The notes under the pieces were generated by a model. It was not told the DNA's origin. It made no database searches and saw only the letters and a program-made list of their open reading frames with translations. Source: CAYPPG01 sp964412555 (GTDB lineage: Bacteria; Hinthialibacterota; Hinthialibacteria; Hinthialibacterales; Hinthialibacteraceae). Taken from it: DNA of 64,000 nt. Where the stretch lies: NCBI GenBank assembly GCA_964412555.1, contig CAYPPG010000011.1:1-64000 (forward strand), given 5' to 3'. This document shows, piece by piece, positions 35,069-44,071 of the stretch (positions within the stretch are counted from its first letter, which is position 1; every line of letters begins with the position of its first letter). A program made the translations under genes and the position numbers.

Positions 35069-36487
35069 GTGGTCTATTCGGAATCCATGTTCGGCAAACT
35101 TATCGAACCAGAGATCCGTTCGCTGGTGGAGAACAAGCGTTTTAAGGAGCTTCGGGAAGCGCTTGTGGAACTGGATCCGGCTGATATCGCGGAAACGCTG
35201 CTGGTGCTAACACCGTCGGAGCGGGCGGTTGTTTTTCGTATTCTTCCCAAGAATTATACTGCCGATATTTTTGAATATTTGCCATTTCCTGAGCAGGAAG
35301 AATTACTGCATTCTCTCAGTAACGAACAAGTCGCAATAATCCTGAACGAAATGGATCCCGATGACCGGACTGCCTTATTGGAAGAATTTCCAGGCAAAGT
35401 CACACGGCGGTTTTTGGGATTGATGTCGCCCAATGAACGAGCCATCGCCAGGCAACTGTTGGGATATCCGGAAGAATCCATCGGACGGCGAATGACCCCT
35501 GAATATGTCGCCGTCAAAGAAGATTGGACCATCAAAAAAGTCTTCAAACATATTCGCAAAACCGGTCCGGAAAAAGAAACGATCAGTGTGATCTATGTGA
35601 TCGATGAAAATGACAAACTCATCGATGATTTGAATTTGAAAGAACTTATTTTCGCTCATCCCAACAGCAAAGTATCGGATCTTATGGATCGTCAGTTTAT
35701 TGCGCTGAATGCCCGTGACGATCAAGAAACGGCGATCGATGTTATGGCGCGTTACGACCGATTTGCTTTACCCGTCGTGGATTCCGAGGGAACATTAGTG
35801 GGGATCGTCACTTCCGATGATATTTTCGATGTAGTTGAGGAAGAAAATACGGAAGATATTCAAATGTTGGGGGCTGTGGAAGCCTTGGAGGAACCTTATT
35901 CGCAAGTCGGTTTCTTCACAATGATCCGCAAGCGCACCAGTTGGCTGTCCATCCTGTTTTTGGGAGGATATATTACGTCCAAAACGATGGGGATTTATGA
36001 AGACCAGATCAAAAGCGAGGTCTGGTTATGGTTGACTCTTTTTCTTCCGTTGATTATCAGCAGCGGAGGGAATTCCGGTTCGCAGGCGGCCACGCTTGTG
36101 ATTCGGGCTATGGCGATTCAGGATATCGAACAGCGGGATTGGTTTCGTATATTGCTGCGGGAAACGAGCACCGGCCTCATTTTGGGAATGTTGTTAGGGA
36201 TTATGGCGTTGGTCTTTTTTTACCTGGTTCCCGCGAGTGAATCGTTACATGAACAGGCGGTTCATCAATATCATTTTTTGCTTCTGGGAATCACGATTTC
36301 GAGTGCATTAATCAGTGTGGTCGTGTTCGGTACCTTGATCGGATCGATGCTGCCTTTCATTTTTCAAACGTTGGGTGTCGATCCGGCTCTTTCGTCTACA
36401 CCCTTTGTCGCAACGTTGGTGGATATAACGGGTGTGATCATTTATTTCAGTCTCGCGCTTACAATTTTAAAGGGAACTCTCTTATAA
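35069..36487 (+). CDS. mgtE: Magnesium transporter MgtE
   Basis: A GTG start at 35069 with AGGAG 8 bp upstream gives 472 residues. The MgtE N-domain spans about 10-135 (ALVELDPADIAETLLVL, ILNEMDPDDRTALLEEFP). A CBS pair spans about 140-260 (MTPEYVAVKEDWTI, DLMDRQFIALNARDD, GIVTSDDIFDVVEEE). Five membrane helices form the channel with PLIISSGGNSGSQ and the Asp-containing GVDPALSSTPFVATLVDITG that lines the pore. The cytosolic domains close the channel when Mg2+ is high. It starts 143 bp after the unknown membrane protein. Confidence 0.96.
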   Translation: MVYSESMFGKLIEPEIRSLVENKRFKELREALVELDPADIAETLLVLTPSERAVVFRILPKNYTADIFEYLPFPEQEELLHSLSNEQVAIILNEMDPDDRTALLEEFPGKVTRRFLGLMSPNERAIARQLLGYPEESIGRRMTPEYVAVKEDWTIKKVFKHIRKTGPEKETISVIYVIDENDKLIDDLNLKELIFAHPNSKVSDLMDRQFIALNARDDQETAIDVMARYDRFALPVVDSEGTLVGIVTSDDIFDVVEEENTEDIQMLGAVEALEEPYSQVGFFTMIRKRTSWLSILFLGGYITSKTMGIYEDQIKSEVWLWLTLFLPLIISSGGNSGSQAATLVIRAMAIQDIEQRDWFRILLRETSTGLILGMLLGIMALVFFYLVPASESLHEQAVHQYHFLLLGITISSALISVVVFGTLIGSMLPFIFQTLGVDPALSSTPFVATLVDITGVIIYFSLALTILKGTLL

Positions 36488-36548
36488 ATCCATGGTAGAA
36501 CCGTCCATGATACACGATCAATAGATCGATTCATTTCTGTAAGGTATT

Positions 36549-37961
36549 GTGTTATCAACCATCGAACATATCAAACGAATCCTTGTAAAAATAATTCGGG
36601 AAATCAAACCGGAAGCGCAAGAGAACCGAATCATGATCGCTGTGTCCGGCGGTCCCGATTCCACAGTTCTTTTGGATATACTTTATCGCTTGAAAGAGGA
36701 ATTCGATTATGAACTCTTGATCTGCCATGTCAATCATGGGTTGCGTGGTGCGGAATCAGATGAAGATGAGCGATTCGTCGTTTCTCTATCTGAACGATAT
36801 GATTTGCCTTTGACCGTGAGACGGTTTGATCGTGACGAAGTAGAGCGGGTTCGCTTGGGAAATGTGGAAAAAGAATGCCGAATCCTGCGATACGAAAAGT
36901 TGGTTCATACGGCGGAAGAATTGAATTGCTCGATGATCGCCACAGGGCATACGATGAGTGACCAGGCGGAAACGGTCCTGCACCGAATTCTCCGGGGAAC
37001 CGGAATTACCGGCTTGGCTGGAGTACAGATGGTTCGGGAAGATTTGGGAATCCCCATTATTCGTCCTTTGCTAGTGATGACGCGCCAAGACGTTTTGGAA
37101 TATGCGCGGGATGCCGGTTTCTCGTTTCGAAGTGACTCGATGAATGACGATGAGCGATTCACACGGGTGAAAATCCGAAACGTCATGATTCCCCTTTTGA
37201 AAGAACAGTTCAATCCGAAAGTGGAAAAAACTCTCGCTGATTTGGCTTTCCTGGCGAACGATGAGGAACGATTTTGGCAGAAGTATCTCGGGGATTTGCG
37301 AACGAGAATCGGGGATGCATCGTTTGCGTCACCGGGGAATCGCAGGGCGTTTCTCGAATTGACTTCTGCCGAACAGCGGCGGATGATGTATACGTTCTGT
37401 TCCCAAAACAGGATCGATCCCGGATTGCATCGCATTGAAGATGCCAGGAATTTATTGCTTGGAACGAGACCACAAGCCGAAATTCATTTATCGGGAGATG
37501 TTCGATTGGTTCGCCGGTACGATGAGTTTTATATCACCGCGAAACAGGATGAGATTCCCGTTGTTCAGGAGTATGAACTGGAGGTTCCGGGTACGGTAGT
37601 TCTCGATTCGTTCGGAGTGGAAATTCAGACAACTGTGCAGCCGGTGAATGTGAAAACGTTGGGAGCCCTTCACGCTTTCCTTGCCGAATTCGATTGGGAC
37701 AAGGTGGCTACCCCGATACGAGTCCGTAGCCGGTTGAATGGAGATACGATTTATCCTCTTGGTATGAAGGGGCGCAAGAAGTTAAAAAAGATTCTGCAGG
37801 AAAAACGGATTCCCCTCGAACAGCGTGACCGGATTCCGGTTGTCTGTTTTCGGGATGAAATCGGGTGGATCGTGGGATGCTGTGTGTCGGAAAGATTCCG
37901 GATTGATGATCGTACTCGCATTGTTTTGCGGATGGAGGTTCGGAGGGTGGAGAAAGAATGA
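36549..37961 (+). CDS. tilS: tRNA(Ile)-lysidine synthase
   Basis: A GTG start gives 470 residues. The PP-loop SGGPDST is at about residues 35-41, and the ATP-binding domain continues through HVNHGLRGAESDEDE and the GHTMSDQAETVLHRILRGTGITGLAG region. A linker and a C-terminal TilS domain (TPIRVRSRLNGDTIYPLGMKGRKKLKKILQEKRIP) follow. The enzyme makes lysidine at C34 of the tRNA that reads AUA. It is essential in most bacteria. It is 61 bp after mgtE. The usual hpt/ftsH neighbours are not present. Confidence 0.96.
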   Translation: MLSTIEHIKRILVKIIREIKPEAQENRIMIAVSGGPDSTVLLDILYRLKEEFDYELLICHVNHGLRGAESDEDERFVVSLSERYDLPLTVRRFDRDEVERVRLGNVEKECRILRYEKLVHTAEELNCSMIATGHTMSDQAETVLHRILRGTGITGLAGVQMVREDLGIPIIRPLLVMTRQDVLEYARDAGFSFRSDSMNDDERFTRVKIRNVMIPLLKEQFNPKVEKTLADLAFLANDEERFWQKYLGDLRTRIGDASFASPGNRRAFLELTSAEQRRMMYTFCSQNRIDPGLHRIEDARNLLLGTRPQAEIHLSGDVRLVRRYDEFYITAKQDEIPVVQEYELEVPGTVVLDSFGVEIQTTVQPVNVKTLGALHAFLAEFDWDKVATPIRVRSRLNGDTIYPLGMKGRKKLKKILQEKRIPLEQRDRIPVVCFRDEIGWIVGCCVSERFRIDDRTRIVLRMEVRRVEKE

Positions 37962-37976
37962 GGTAGGAAAGAACGG

Positions 37977-38150
37977 ATGGAAAAAGTCAATGGCTTAAAA
38001 CTGAATTCCCTCGGAGAAGGACAAATTTTCTTCCTTTCTGGTTCCCCAGCCGAAGCGCTTGCCGGAACGGCGGGATTACGCTCTAATATATGTCAAGTTA
38101 CACCAGTTTACGCGAGAAACGGCACGGAGTATGAGTTCAAATTTTGTTGA
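37977..38150 (+). CDS. Possible small protein between tilS and pduS (57 aa)
   Basis: An ATG at 37977 opens a 57-codon frame beginning MEKVNGLKLNSLGEGQIFF and ending at a TGA at 38150. AGGAAAG lies a few bases upstream, and the frame overlaps the pduS start by 20 bp. It resembles no family that I know. It fills an otherwise empty 169-bp gap. It may be a real coupled small gene or only a leader. Confidence 0.3.
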   Translation: MEKVNGLKLNSLGEGQIFFLSGSPAEALAGTAGLRSNICQVTPVYARNGTEYEFKFC

Positions 38151-39441
38151 TCAAGTGAGACAACAGGGGGTTGTCGGTTCCGGTGGGGCGGGATTTCCTG
38201 CTTATGCGAAGTTGAAGCAACCGGTGGAGTGTTTTATCGTGAATGGGGCGGAATGCGAGCCGTTGCTTCATAAAGATAAGGAACTGATGAAGCATTATCG
38301 TGAAGAAATTTTGCATGGAATGGCGCTCATTCGTGATCATTTGGGTGCGGAAGAGGCTGTTTTGGGGGTGAAAGAGAAATATCACGAAGTTATCGACGCT
38401 TTTCAATCCAATTTGCCGGATCGAATGCGGGTTCATCCGTTGGGAGATTTTTATCCGGCCGGTGATGAATTTGTTCTGGTCTATGAAGTGACAAAGAAAG
38501 TCATCCCGCGTGGTGGTCTTCCGCTTCATGTCGGGGTCGTGGTCATGAATGTAGAAACGGTGTTGGATATCGCTTTGCAGCGGCCGTTTACGCATAAATA
38601 TCTAACTGTCGCCGGTGCGGTGGACGACCCTAAGACCGTTCGAGTTCCGATCGGGATGCCGATTCGGGAAGTGATCGAGGCATGCGGCGGGGCCAACGTC
38701 GAACCTTTTGCGGTTTTATCGGGCGGTGTGATGATGGGTAAATTGGTCGAAAATTTGGATGATCCGGTGATCAAAACCACCGGCGGTTTGTTGGTGTTTT
38801 CGGATGATCATCCATTGATTGCCAAATATCGCCGTTCCTTTCAAGAAATCAATATGATCGGGAAAGCCGCTTGTGATCAGTGTTCGTTTTGCACTGAATT
38901 ATGCCCGCGATATCTGCTGGGACATCCGATCGAACCCCACTTGGCGATGAGATCGCTCGGATTTAGCCACGAAAAAATGTCTCTGGTGATCGGTACACAT
39001 TTTTGCTGTGAATGCAATCTCTGCAGTTTGATCGCCTGTCCGGAGGATCTCGATCCGAAAAATGTCTGTGTGCAAAATAAACGGCAGTTGCGGGAAGAAA
39101 AGACTTTTTATCCTGAAGAGATTCCCCATCGTTCCGTACACGGAATGTTCGAGGGCCGCCGAACTCCGGTTTCCCGGTTGATTGTAAAATTGGGGCTCAA
39201 ACAATTCGAGAATATAGGGCCGTTGACAGAAATCAATTTTGATCCCGAACGAGTGGTGATTCCATTGAGGCAGCATGTCGGAGTGCCTGCATCCGCTATT
39301 GTCTCAAAGGGATCTCGAGTTCAGGTGGGGGATGTCATTGCATCGGTGCCGGACGATCAACTCGGGGTGCCGATTCACGCCAGTATTTCCGGGGTTGTGG
39401 GTGAAGTCAGTGACAGTAGTGTGGAAATTTATCGGGGATAG
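38131..39441 (+). CDS. pduS: PduS-like cobalamin reductase / RnfC-type electron-transfer protein
   Basis: The ATG at 38131 (MSSNFVDQVRQQGVVGSGGAGFP, GGAG upstream) is preferred over an upstream TTG. The 436 residues have the RnfC_N-like Gly-rich flavin/NADH-binding start GSGGAGFPAYAKL, then FIVNGAECEPLL, an SLBB domain (VAGAVDDPKTVRVPIGMPIREVIEACGG) and two ferredoxin-like clusters: CDQCSFCTELCP and CCECNLCSLIACP. The C-terminal barrel follows. PduS in Salmonella reduces cob(III)alamin and binds shell protein PduT. Here it lies 133 bp before a PduT gene, and no other pdu gene is visible. Confidence 0.92.
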   Translation: MSSNFVDQVRQQGVVGSGGAGFPAYAKLKQPVECFIVNGAECEPLLHKDKELMKHYREEILHGMALIRDHLGAEEAVLGVKEKYHEVIDAFQSNLPDRMRVHPLGDFYPAGDEFVLVYEVTKKVIPRGGLPLHVGVVVMNVETVLDIALQRPFTHKYLTVAGAVDDPKTVRVPIGMPIREVIEACGGANVEPFAVLSGGVMMGKLVENLDDPVIKTTGGLLVFSDDHPLIAKYRRSFQEINMIGKAACDQCSFCTELCPRYLLGHPIEPHLAMRSLGFSHEKMSLVIGTHFCCECNLCSLIACPEDLDPKNVCVQNKRQLREEKTFYPEEIPHRSVHGMFEGRRTPVSRLIVKLGLKQFENIGPLTEINFDPERVVIPLRQHVGVPASAIVSKGSRVQVGDVIASVPDDQLGVPIHASISGVVGEVSDSSVEIYRG

Positions 39442-39448
39442 ACGTTTC

Positions 39449-39553
39449 GTCGGCATCCTGCCGGCACGTAAGAAATGCCGCCGGGACGGCGGCGATACCT
39501 TCGTAACGCCGGTATCCTGCCGGCACAATATGTAACGCCGGCATCTTGCCGGC
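39449..39553. repeat. Palindromic repeat cluster, GCCGGC-ATCCT-GCCGGC family
   Basis: Three near-identical hairpins (about 39449-39466, 39506-39524, 39536-39553) have arms GCCGGC around ATCCT/ATCTT and sit after GTAAC. A fourth, GCCGCCGGGACGGCGGC (39477-39493), is a variant palindrome. They fill the pduS-pduT spacer and could form strong RNA stems between the two genes. Confidence 0.85.
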
Positions 39554-39574
39554 TTTTGAAGATAAGGTGAAATT

Positions 39575-40129
39575 ATGCCGCAAGCCATAGGAATGATCGA
39601 ATTGTCGAGCATCGGAATCGGGTATGAAGTGGAAGATGCGATGTTGAAAGCGTCCGATGTCGAATTGCTCGTTGCGCGAACGATTTGTTCCGGGAAATAT
39701 ATTGTGATCGTCGGGGGAGAGGTTGCCGACGTCAAGAGTAGTGTCGAGGCGGGAGTGAGTATTACCGAAGATGCGGTGATCGATCATATGGTGATTCCAA
39801 ATGTGCATGAAAGCCTGTTTCCCGCTCTCACCGGTTCTGTGATGCTAACACCGGATAAAGTTCAGGCGTTGGGAATTGTGGAGACGTTCAATGTATCCAC
39901 CATTCTCGAAGCGGCCGATGCGGCGGCTAAGGCGGCGGAAGTGACACTTTTCCGAATTCATATCGCGATGGCAATCGGGGGGAAAGGATTTTTGCTCATG
40001 ACAGGCGATGTCTCGGCGGCCAAAGCGGCTGTCGATGCTGCATCATCCATCGCGAAACATCATGGGGTGTTGGTCAGCCAAGTTGTCATTCCCAGACCGC
40101 GGGAAGAATTATTTTCTGAATATATTTAA
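39575..40129 (+). CDS. pduT: PduT-like tandem-domain microcompartment shell protein
   Basis: The 184-residue protein consists of two BMC domains: AIGMIELSSIGIGYEVEDAML at 4-24 and AIGIVETFNVSTILEAADAA from about residue 97. Two-domain shell proteins form flat pseudohexameric trimers. Cys38 in TICSGKY aligns with the Cys that holds a [4Fe-4S] cluster in the central pore of PduT. This suits electron transfer across the shell to the adjacent PduS. No BMC-P, BMC-H or signature enzyme gene is in the window, so the core microcompartment must be elsewhere or absent. Confidence 0.93.
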   Translation: MPQAIGMIELSSIGIGYEVEDAMLKASDVELLVARTICSGKYIVIVGGEVADVKSSVEAGVSITEDAVIDHMVIPNVHESLFPALTGSVMLTPDKVQALGIVETFNVSTILEAADAAAKAAEVTLFRIHIAMAIGGKGFLLMTGDVSAAKAAVDAASSIAKHHGVLVSQVVIPRPREELFSEYI

Positions 40130-40275
40130 CATGTGATTTCTGGATTGAGCAGAATAGCTGTATGGTGCGATTCCGTAACTCTTTTGACGCCCTTTCGTTA
40201 TAATCGTGTTGCTCGATCAATGTGAAGTTTTAAACAGAAGAACGATAGGAAACAGAAGGATGGGAGCCAGTAGAG

Positions 40276-41103
40276 ATGGCAGATAAACGCAAAAGAAAAC
40301 AAAGAGATGTTGCTCCTCCGAAGAAAAAACGGTGGGAAAGACAGACACATCAAGAGCAAAAAGCATCTCCACCTTCGGAACCCACGGTTTCTTCGGATAA
40401 AACTCGTGCTGTAAAGCCGCAGGAATTGCAGGTACAACATGTCTTTTATCGCATTTGTTTGATTACGCTTTTGATATTTGCCGGTGGCCTTTTGTTCACA
40501 ACGGTCAGTGTAGAATTTATCGGATATGATGAATTGCCGAATATGGGAGAAGTGGTTCAGCGTGACGACGGTACCATCCGATTTGAAGCTTACTATCCGT
40601 TTTTTAGACGGTTCGCGATTGTCGAGGAAGCGGAGACGGCGGGGGAAGAGAATTGGTTTACACGTGCCGGAAAATTCGGAACAGGATTATTCTTTTATTC
40701 AATCGTGAACGCTCCTCATTGGATATTTGAAGTGAATTTTCGGAATATTGGGGCTTTATTTCTAGTGCCTTTCGTTGGGATCCTTATCGGAGGTTTTTAC
40801 TTGTTCTTTTTCTTATTACCGGACTCAATGCAGTCTCGGGAAAACGCTGTCCGCTTGCCGACATTTATCGGCGTACTTCATGCCATTCTGGTATCACTGA
40901 TCATTATTCTTGCGTTGGTTCTCTGGCCAAATTATCATTCTTTGTATGCAAACGCTCGTTTTTATGGAGGACAGTTGGCCGGTTCATTATTACCCGCTGT
41001 GTTTATCCTTCTATTGGCCGGTACGTTATATGGTTCTGTTGCAGGGGGGATTTTGACGGTGATCCACGAAGTGAGAAGAATGTACCGAGCTGTCTCGGAT
41101 TAA
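40276..41103 (+). CDS. Unknown membrane protein with charged N-terminus
   Basis: The 275-residue product begins with about 60 Lys/Arg/Pro-rich residues. A first membrane helix (ICLITLLIFAGGLLFTTVSV) and a roughly 80-residue extracytoplasmic segment follow. Three more hydrophobic segments come after (ALFLVPFVGILIGGFYLFFFLL; LHAILVSLIIILALVLW; LLPAVFILLLAGTLYGSVAGGIL). It is 23 bp before the ArnT-like gene and may be co-transcribed. I recognise no family. Confidence 0.75.
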   Translation: MADKRKRKQRDVAPPKKKRWERQTHQEQKASPPSEPTVSSDKTRAVKPQELQVQHVFYRICLITLLIFAGGLLFTTVSVEFIGYDELPNMGEVVQRDDGTIRFEAYYPFFRRFAIVEEAETAGEENWFTRAGKFGTGLFFYSIVNAPHWIFEVNFRNIGALFLVPFVGILIGGFYLFFFLLPDSMQSRENAVRLPTFIGVLHAILVSLIIILALVLWPNYHSLYANARFYGGQLAGSLLPAVFILLLAGTLYGSVAGGILTVIHEVRRMYRAVSD

Positions 41104-41126
41104 CTGTCTTCATTGGGTATTGAGAA

Positions 41127-42884
41127 ATGGATTGCTGGCGGCGGTTCGAACATCCAACCGTTAAATGGGGAAGTGTGGCCGTCTTGATCGCCGTTCACTT
41201 CGCTCTTGCATTGACCAGTGCAAAAATCAAATCTCCTACAGCGGATGAATATTCGTATGTTTCAACCGGCTATTTGTATGTAAAAACAGGTGACTTGCGC
41301 CTGGATCGTACTCACCCGCCTTTGATCCGCTATTTTATCGGTGTGCCTTTACAATGGATTGATATCCGTTTGCCGGATTTGCATACGGAATTATGGGATA
41401 CGGTGGAGAGTTATTTTTTAGGATACCGTATCGGGTGGGAAATGCTGCTTGGGGGATATAACGAATGGGAAACGATTCTCTTTCTTGCACGCCTTCCGAT
41501 CATGATTCTGTCCTGCATCCTCGCTTTGTTGATTTTTCTCTGGGCGCGTCGTTTATACGGCGAGGGGGGCGCTTTCGTTTCTCTGATTCTCTATTGTTTT
41601 TCGCCGAACATGTTAGCTCATGCGCGGCTTGCGACGATTGATTTGGGAATATCCCTCTTTTTCTTTGCTACGCTTTTCGGGATGTATCGCTTCTGGAAAA
41701 CGCGGACAACGTGGATTTTGATTTTGACCGGTATTTTATTTGGTTGTGCTCTGGCTGCCAAAGTGACCGCTCTTCTTCTGCTTCCCATACTCGCAGCTGG
41801 GCTGGTGTGGATTCTTTTCGAAGAAAAAAGAGCCATGTTTCCCGAATGGTCTATCCACATGATTCGATATCCTTTTTTGCTATTTGGGGTGGCAATAGGA
41901 ACCTTGCTTGTATTATACGGATTTCCTCTGCAGCCGTGCTATTACCTTGACACGATCCAAAATGTGATTTCCAAAACCGCTCATGGCGGGGGGGGAGGCG
42001 CAGATATCCCTGGCATGCCTCATCGCAATTATGCTTTTTATCTACTCGGTGATTATTCAACACAGGGTTGGCCGTATTACTTTCTCATAGCGGCATTCGT
42101 GAAAACTCCTATTTCCGTATTTCTTGTCCTATTGTTGATTCTATGTTTTGGAACGAAAAGATGGATGGGTTTTCCTGATTTGCTGATTCTCGGAGGAATC
42201 GCCATTCTGCATATCGCTGCATTGTTCAATCATGTGAATATTGGTCTTCGCCATATTCTGCCTTTTTATCCGTTGCTCTTTTTGTATATGGGGCGGATTG
42301 TATGGCTTGATGGCTGGGGAGACTGGGGAAGACATGGGGGTACCGAGCCTTCCAGCAAGGGTAGACTTCCCTTACCCTTGGTACCCAGTGGGGGGACAGA
42401 GCCTTCCAGCAAGGGTAGACTTCGCTTCCCCTTGGTACCCACTGGGATGGTTGTGCAATGGACTTTGATTCTACTCGGTGGTTGGTATATCGTCGCCAAT
42501 TTTTCTATTTATCCGGATTATATTCCTTATTTTAACGAATTGGCTGGTGGACCGAGCCAGGGGCATACAATACTTGACGATTCGAACCTTGATTGGGGGC
42601 AGGATGTGGGAAGGCTAACAGAAGTACAAAAGCAATTTCCGGATGAACCGTTGTATGTGGCCACGAATTGGATGTTCGTTCCGGAAGCATTCCATCTTGA
42701 TGCTGTAATGTTAAAAGAAGAACAGATTCCCAATCCTCCGAAAGGGATTGTGGCGGTGGGCAAGCACTGGGCGATCCGCCAACGGCGGGATCGGCGGTCG
42801 GCTTATTATTTCGATTGGTTTGAGAAATATGAAGCGGTGGGCAATGTCGGGCATTCGATTCTTCTATACAGGTTTTTAGAATAA
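41127..42884 (+). CDS. ArnT/PMT-like membrane glycosyltransferase (GT39/GT83 type)
   Basis: The 585-residue protein has about 11-12 membrane helices. The early loop has the conserved acidic pair region PTADEYSYVSTGYL and LDRTHPPLIRYFIGVP, typical of GT-C enzymes that take sugars from a polyprenyl-phosphate. Other landmarks are FSPNMLAHARLATIDLG and HVNIGLRHILPFYP. The C-terminal part has LDDSNLDWGQDVGRL. Residues 405-440 are two tandem copies of an 18-residue unit (GTEPSSKGRLPLPLVPSG) encoded by a dispersed DNA repeat, probably in the loop before a membrane helix. Its stop is one base from the stop of the convergent oxidoreductase gene. Confidence 0.85.
   Translation: MDCWRRFEHPTVKWGSVAVLIAVHFALALTSAKIKSPTADEYSYVSTGYLYVKTGDLRLDRTHPPLIRYFIGVPLQWIDIRLPDLHTELWDTVESYFLGYRIGWEMLLGGYNEWETILFLARLPIMILSCILALLIFLWARRLYGEGGAFVSLILYCFSPNMLAHARLATIDLGISLFFFATLFGMYRFWKTRTTWILILTGILFGCALAAKVTALLLLPILAAGLVWILFEEKRAMFPEWSIHMIRYPFLLFGVAIGTLLVLYGFPLQPCYYLDTIQNVISKTAHGGGGGADIPGMPHRNYAFYLLGDYSTQGWPYYFLIAAFVKTPISVFLVLLLILCFGTKRWMGFPDLLILGGIAILHIAALFNHVNIGLRHILPFYPLLFLYMGRIVWLDGWGDWGRHGGTEPSSKGRLPLPLVPSGGTEPSSKGRLRFPLVPTGMVVQWTLILLGGWYIVANFSIYPDYIPYFNELAGGPSQGHTILDDSNLDWGQDVGRLTEVQKQFPDEPLYVATNWMFVPEAFHLDAVMLKEEQIPNPPKGIVAVGKHWAIRQRRDRRSAYYFDWFEKYEAVGNVGHSILLYRFLE
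42339..42446 (+). repeat. In-frame tandem 54-bp repeat of the AAGGGTA-type family
   Basis: Two 54-bp units (42339-42392 and 42393-42446) differ at a few positions. Each holds GCAAGGGTAGACTTC then CCCTTGGTACCCA, the same core found in intergenic copies at about 44503, 50158 and 55506. The unit length is a multiple of three, so the ArnT-like reading frame is kept. Confidence 0.9.
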
Positions 42885-42885
42885 T

Positions 42886-43902
42886 TCACCCGACTGTTAT
42901 CGTTTTCTCTTTCTTGGAGGATTCATACGCGCCCAAAGCGACTCGAAGCGAATCGATCCCCGTTTCCAACCCGATGTCCGGTTGTTGGTTTTTGCGGATA
43001 GCATTGATGAAATAATCGATTTCGATCGGCCAGCCGCCTTCCAACGGATTTTTCTCGATTGTTTTTCGTCGGACTGTTCGCTTTCCAGCTGCTGTTGTGG
43101 AGCCTGTGATGAGCTGTGCAGTGCCATTATAGTCGATCACCAATGCACCTTCGCTTCCATAGATCTCGACGCCGGCGAATCCCTGTTTGCTGGTCCAGCC
43201 TGATTCGGCGTAACCCATTTTTCCGGATGCAAACTGGAACTGCATAATGGCGTTGTCTTCCAGTTCGATCTCTTTCGCAAGTGTGCCGATCATGGCGTTC
43301 ACTTTCACAATTTTGCCCATATAAAATGCAGCGAGATCGATGGCGTGGATACCCATGTCGAACAGTGCACCGCCGTGTGCTTTCGCGGGATTGTAAAACC
43401 AGTCGCTCATCGCCCAACCGGGAAACGGGCCTTCGTGCGCGAAGCGGATGCGGATCATGAACGGTTCTCCGATTTTCCCCGCCTCTAACGCTTTTTTGGT
43501 TTTGATGTTTCCTTTGTACAACCGGTTGGAAAAGGCAACCATGAAGATCGTGCCGGCTTTGTCCGCTGCTTTTTTCATGGCATTCGCTTCTTTCATGGAT
43601 GCGCATAATGGTTTTTCGCATAACACATGGCATCCGAGTTTCAAGGCGGCGATTGCCTGTTCGGCGTGATAGGTGTTGGGGGAGGCGACGCTCACGACAT
43701 CCGGGCGTTCCTTTTCCAGCATTTCCAATGCATCGAGGTAACCGTTTTGAATTTCATATTTTTCTTGGGCGATTTTCAGATTTTGCTTTAGGGGATCGGC
43801 GACAGCGGCGAGATCGCACCATTTGTTTTTTTGGTATCCCGGCAAATGACAATTGTGAGCGATAGCCCCACATCCGATCACGGCGGCTTTCAGTTTTTTC
43901 AT
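42886..43902 (-). CDS. Gfo/Idh/MocA family oxidoreductase
   Basis: The ATG at 43902 has GGAGG 8 bp upstream and gives 338 residues. The Rossmann start AAVIGCGAIAHNCHLPGYQK binds NAD(P). The family motif CEKPLCASMKEA follows at about residue 95, with the Lys that takes part in catalysis. GGALFDMGIHAIDLAAFYMG contains the usual Asp/His pair. It probably oxidises a sugar or sugar derivative; the substrate cannot be read. It converges on the ArnT-like gene with one base between the stops. Confidence 0.93.
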   Translation of the reverse strand: MKKLKAAVIGCGAIAHNCHLPGYQKNKWCDLAAVADPLKQNLKIAQEKYEIQNGYLDALEMLEKERPDVVSVASPNTYHAEQAIAALKLGCHVLCEKPLCASMKEANAMKKAADKAGTIFMVAFSNRLYKGNIKTKKALEAGKIGEPFMIRIRFAHEGPFPGWAMSDWFYNPAKAHGGALFDMGIHAIDLAAFYMGKIVKVNAMIGTLAKEIELEDNAIMQFQFASGKMGYAESGWTSKQGFAGVEIYGSEGALVIDYNGTAQLITGSTTAAGKRTVRRKTIEKNPLEGGWPIEIDYFINAIRKNQQPDIGLETGIDSLRVALGAYESSKKEKTITVG

Positions 43903-43933
43903 GATGTTCCCTCCAATTTTATCCATGAAAATG

Positions 43934-43978
43934 CCGGAGCGCGGGCATCCCTGCCCGCATCATGAAATGCATGCATTT
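43934..43978. repeat. GCGGGC-ATCCCT-GCCCGC palindrome and AAATGCATGCATTT
   Basis: GCGGGCATCCCTGCCCGC (43941-43958) is a perfect 6-bp-arm hairpin in a 27-bp block repeated in inverse orientation at 60564-60592. Next to it is a perfect 14-bp palindrome AAATGCATGCATTT (43965-43978). Both lie upstream of the Gfo/Idh gene. Confidence 0.8.
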
Positions 43979-44071
43979 TCATTCATTCGTTGTACCCAAT
44001 CGGGCATATCGGTTTCTATGTTGAAACAACATGCATGAAAAAAGGGGGATTTGTCAAGATGGAGAAGGAAT

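Noticed and set aside
39449..39553. Possible CRISPR array in the pduS-pduT spacer
   Set aside because: Units are palindromes with irregular spacing and no unique spacers, and no cas genes are present.
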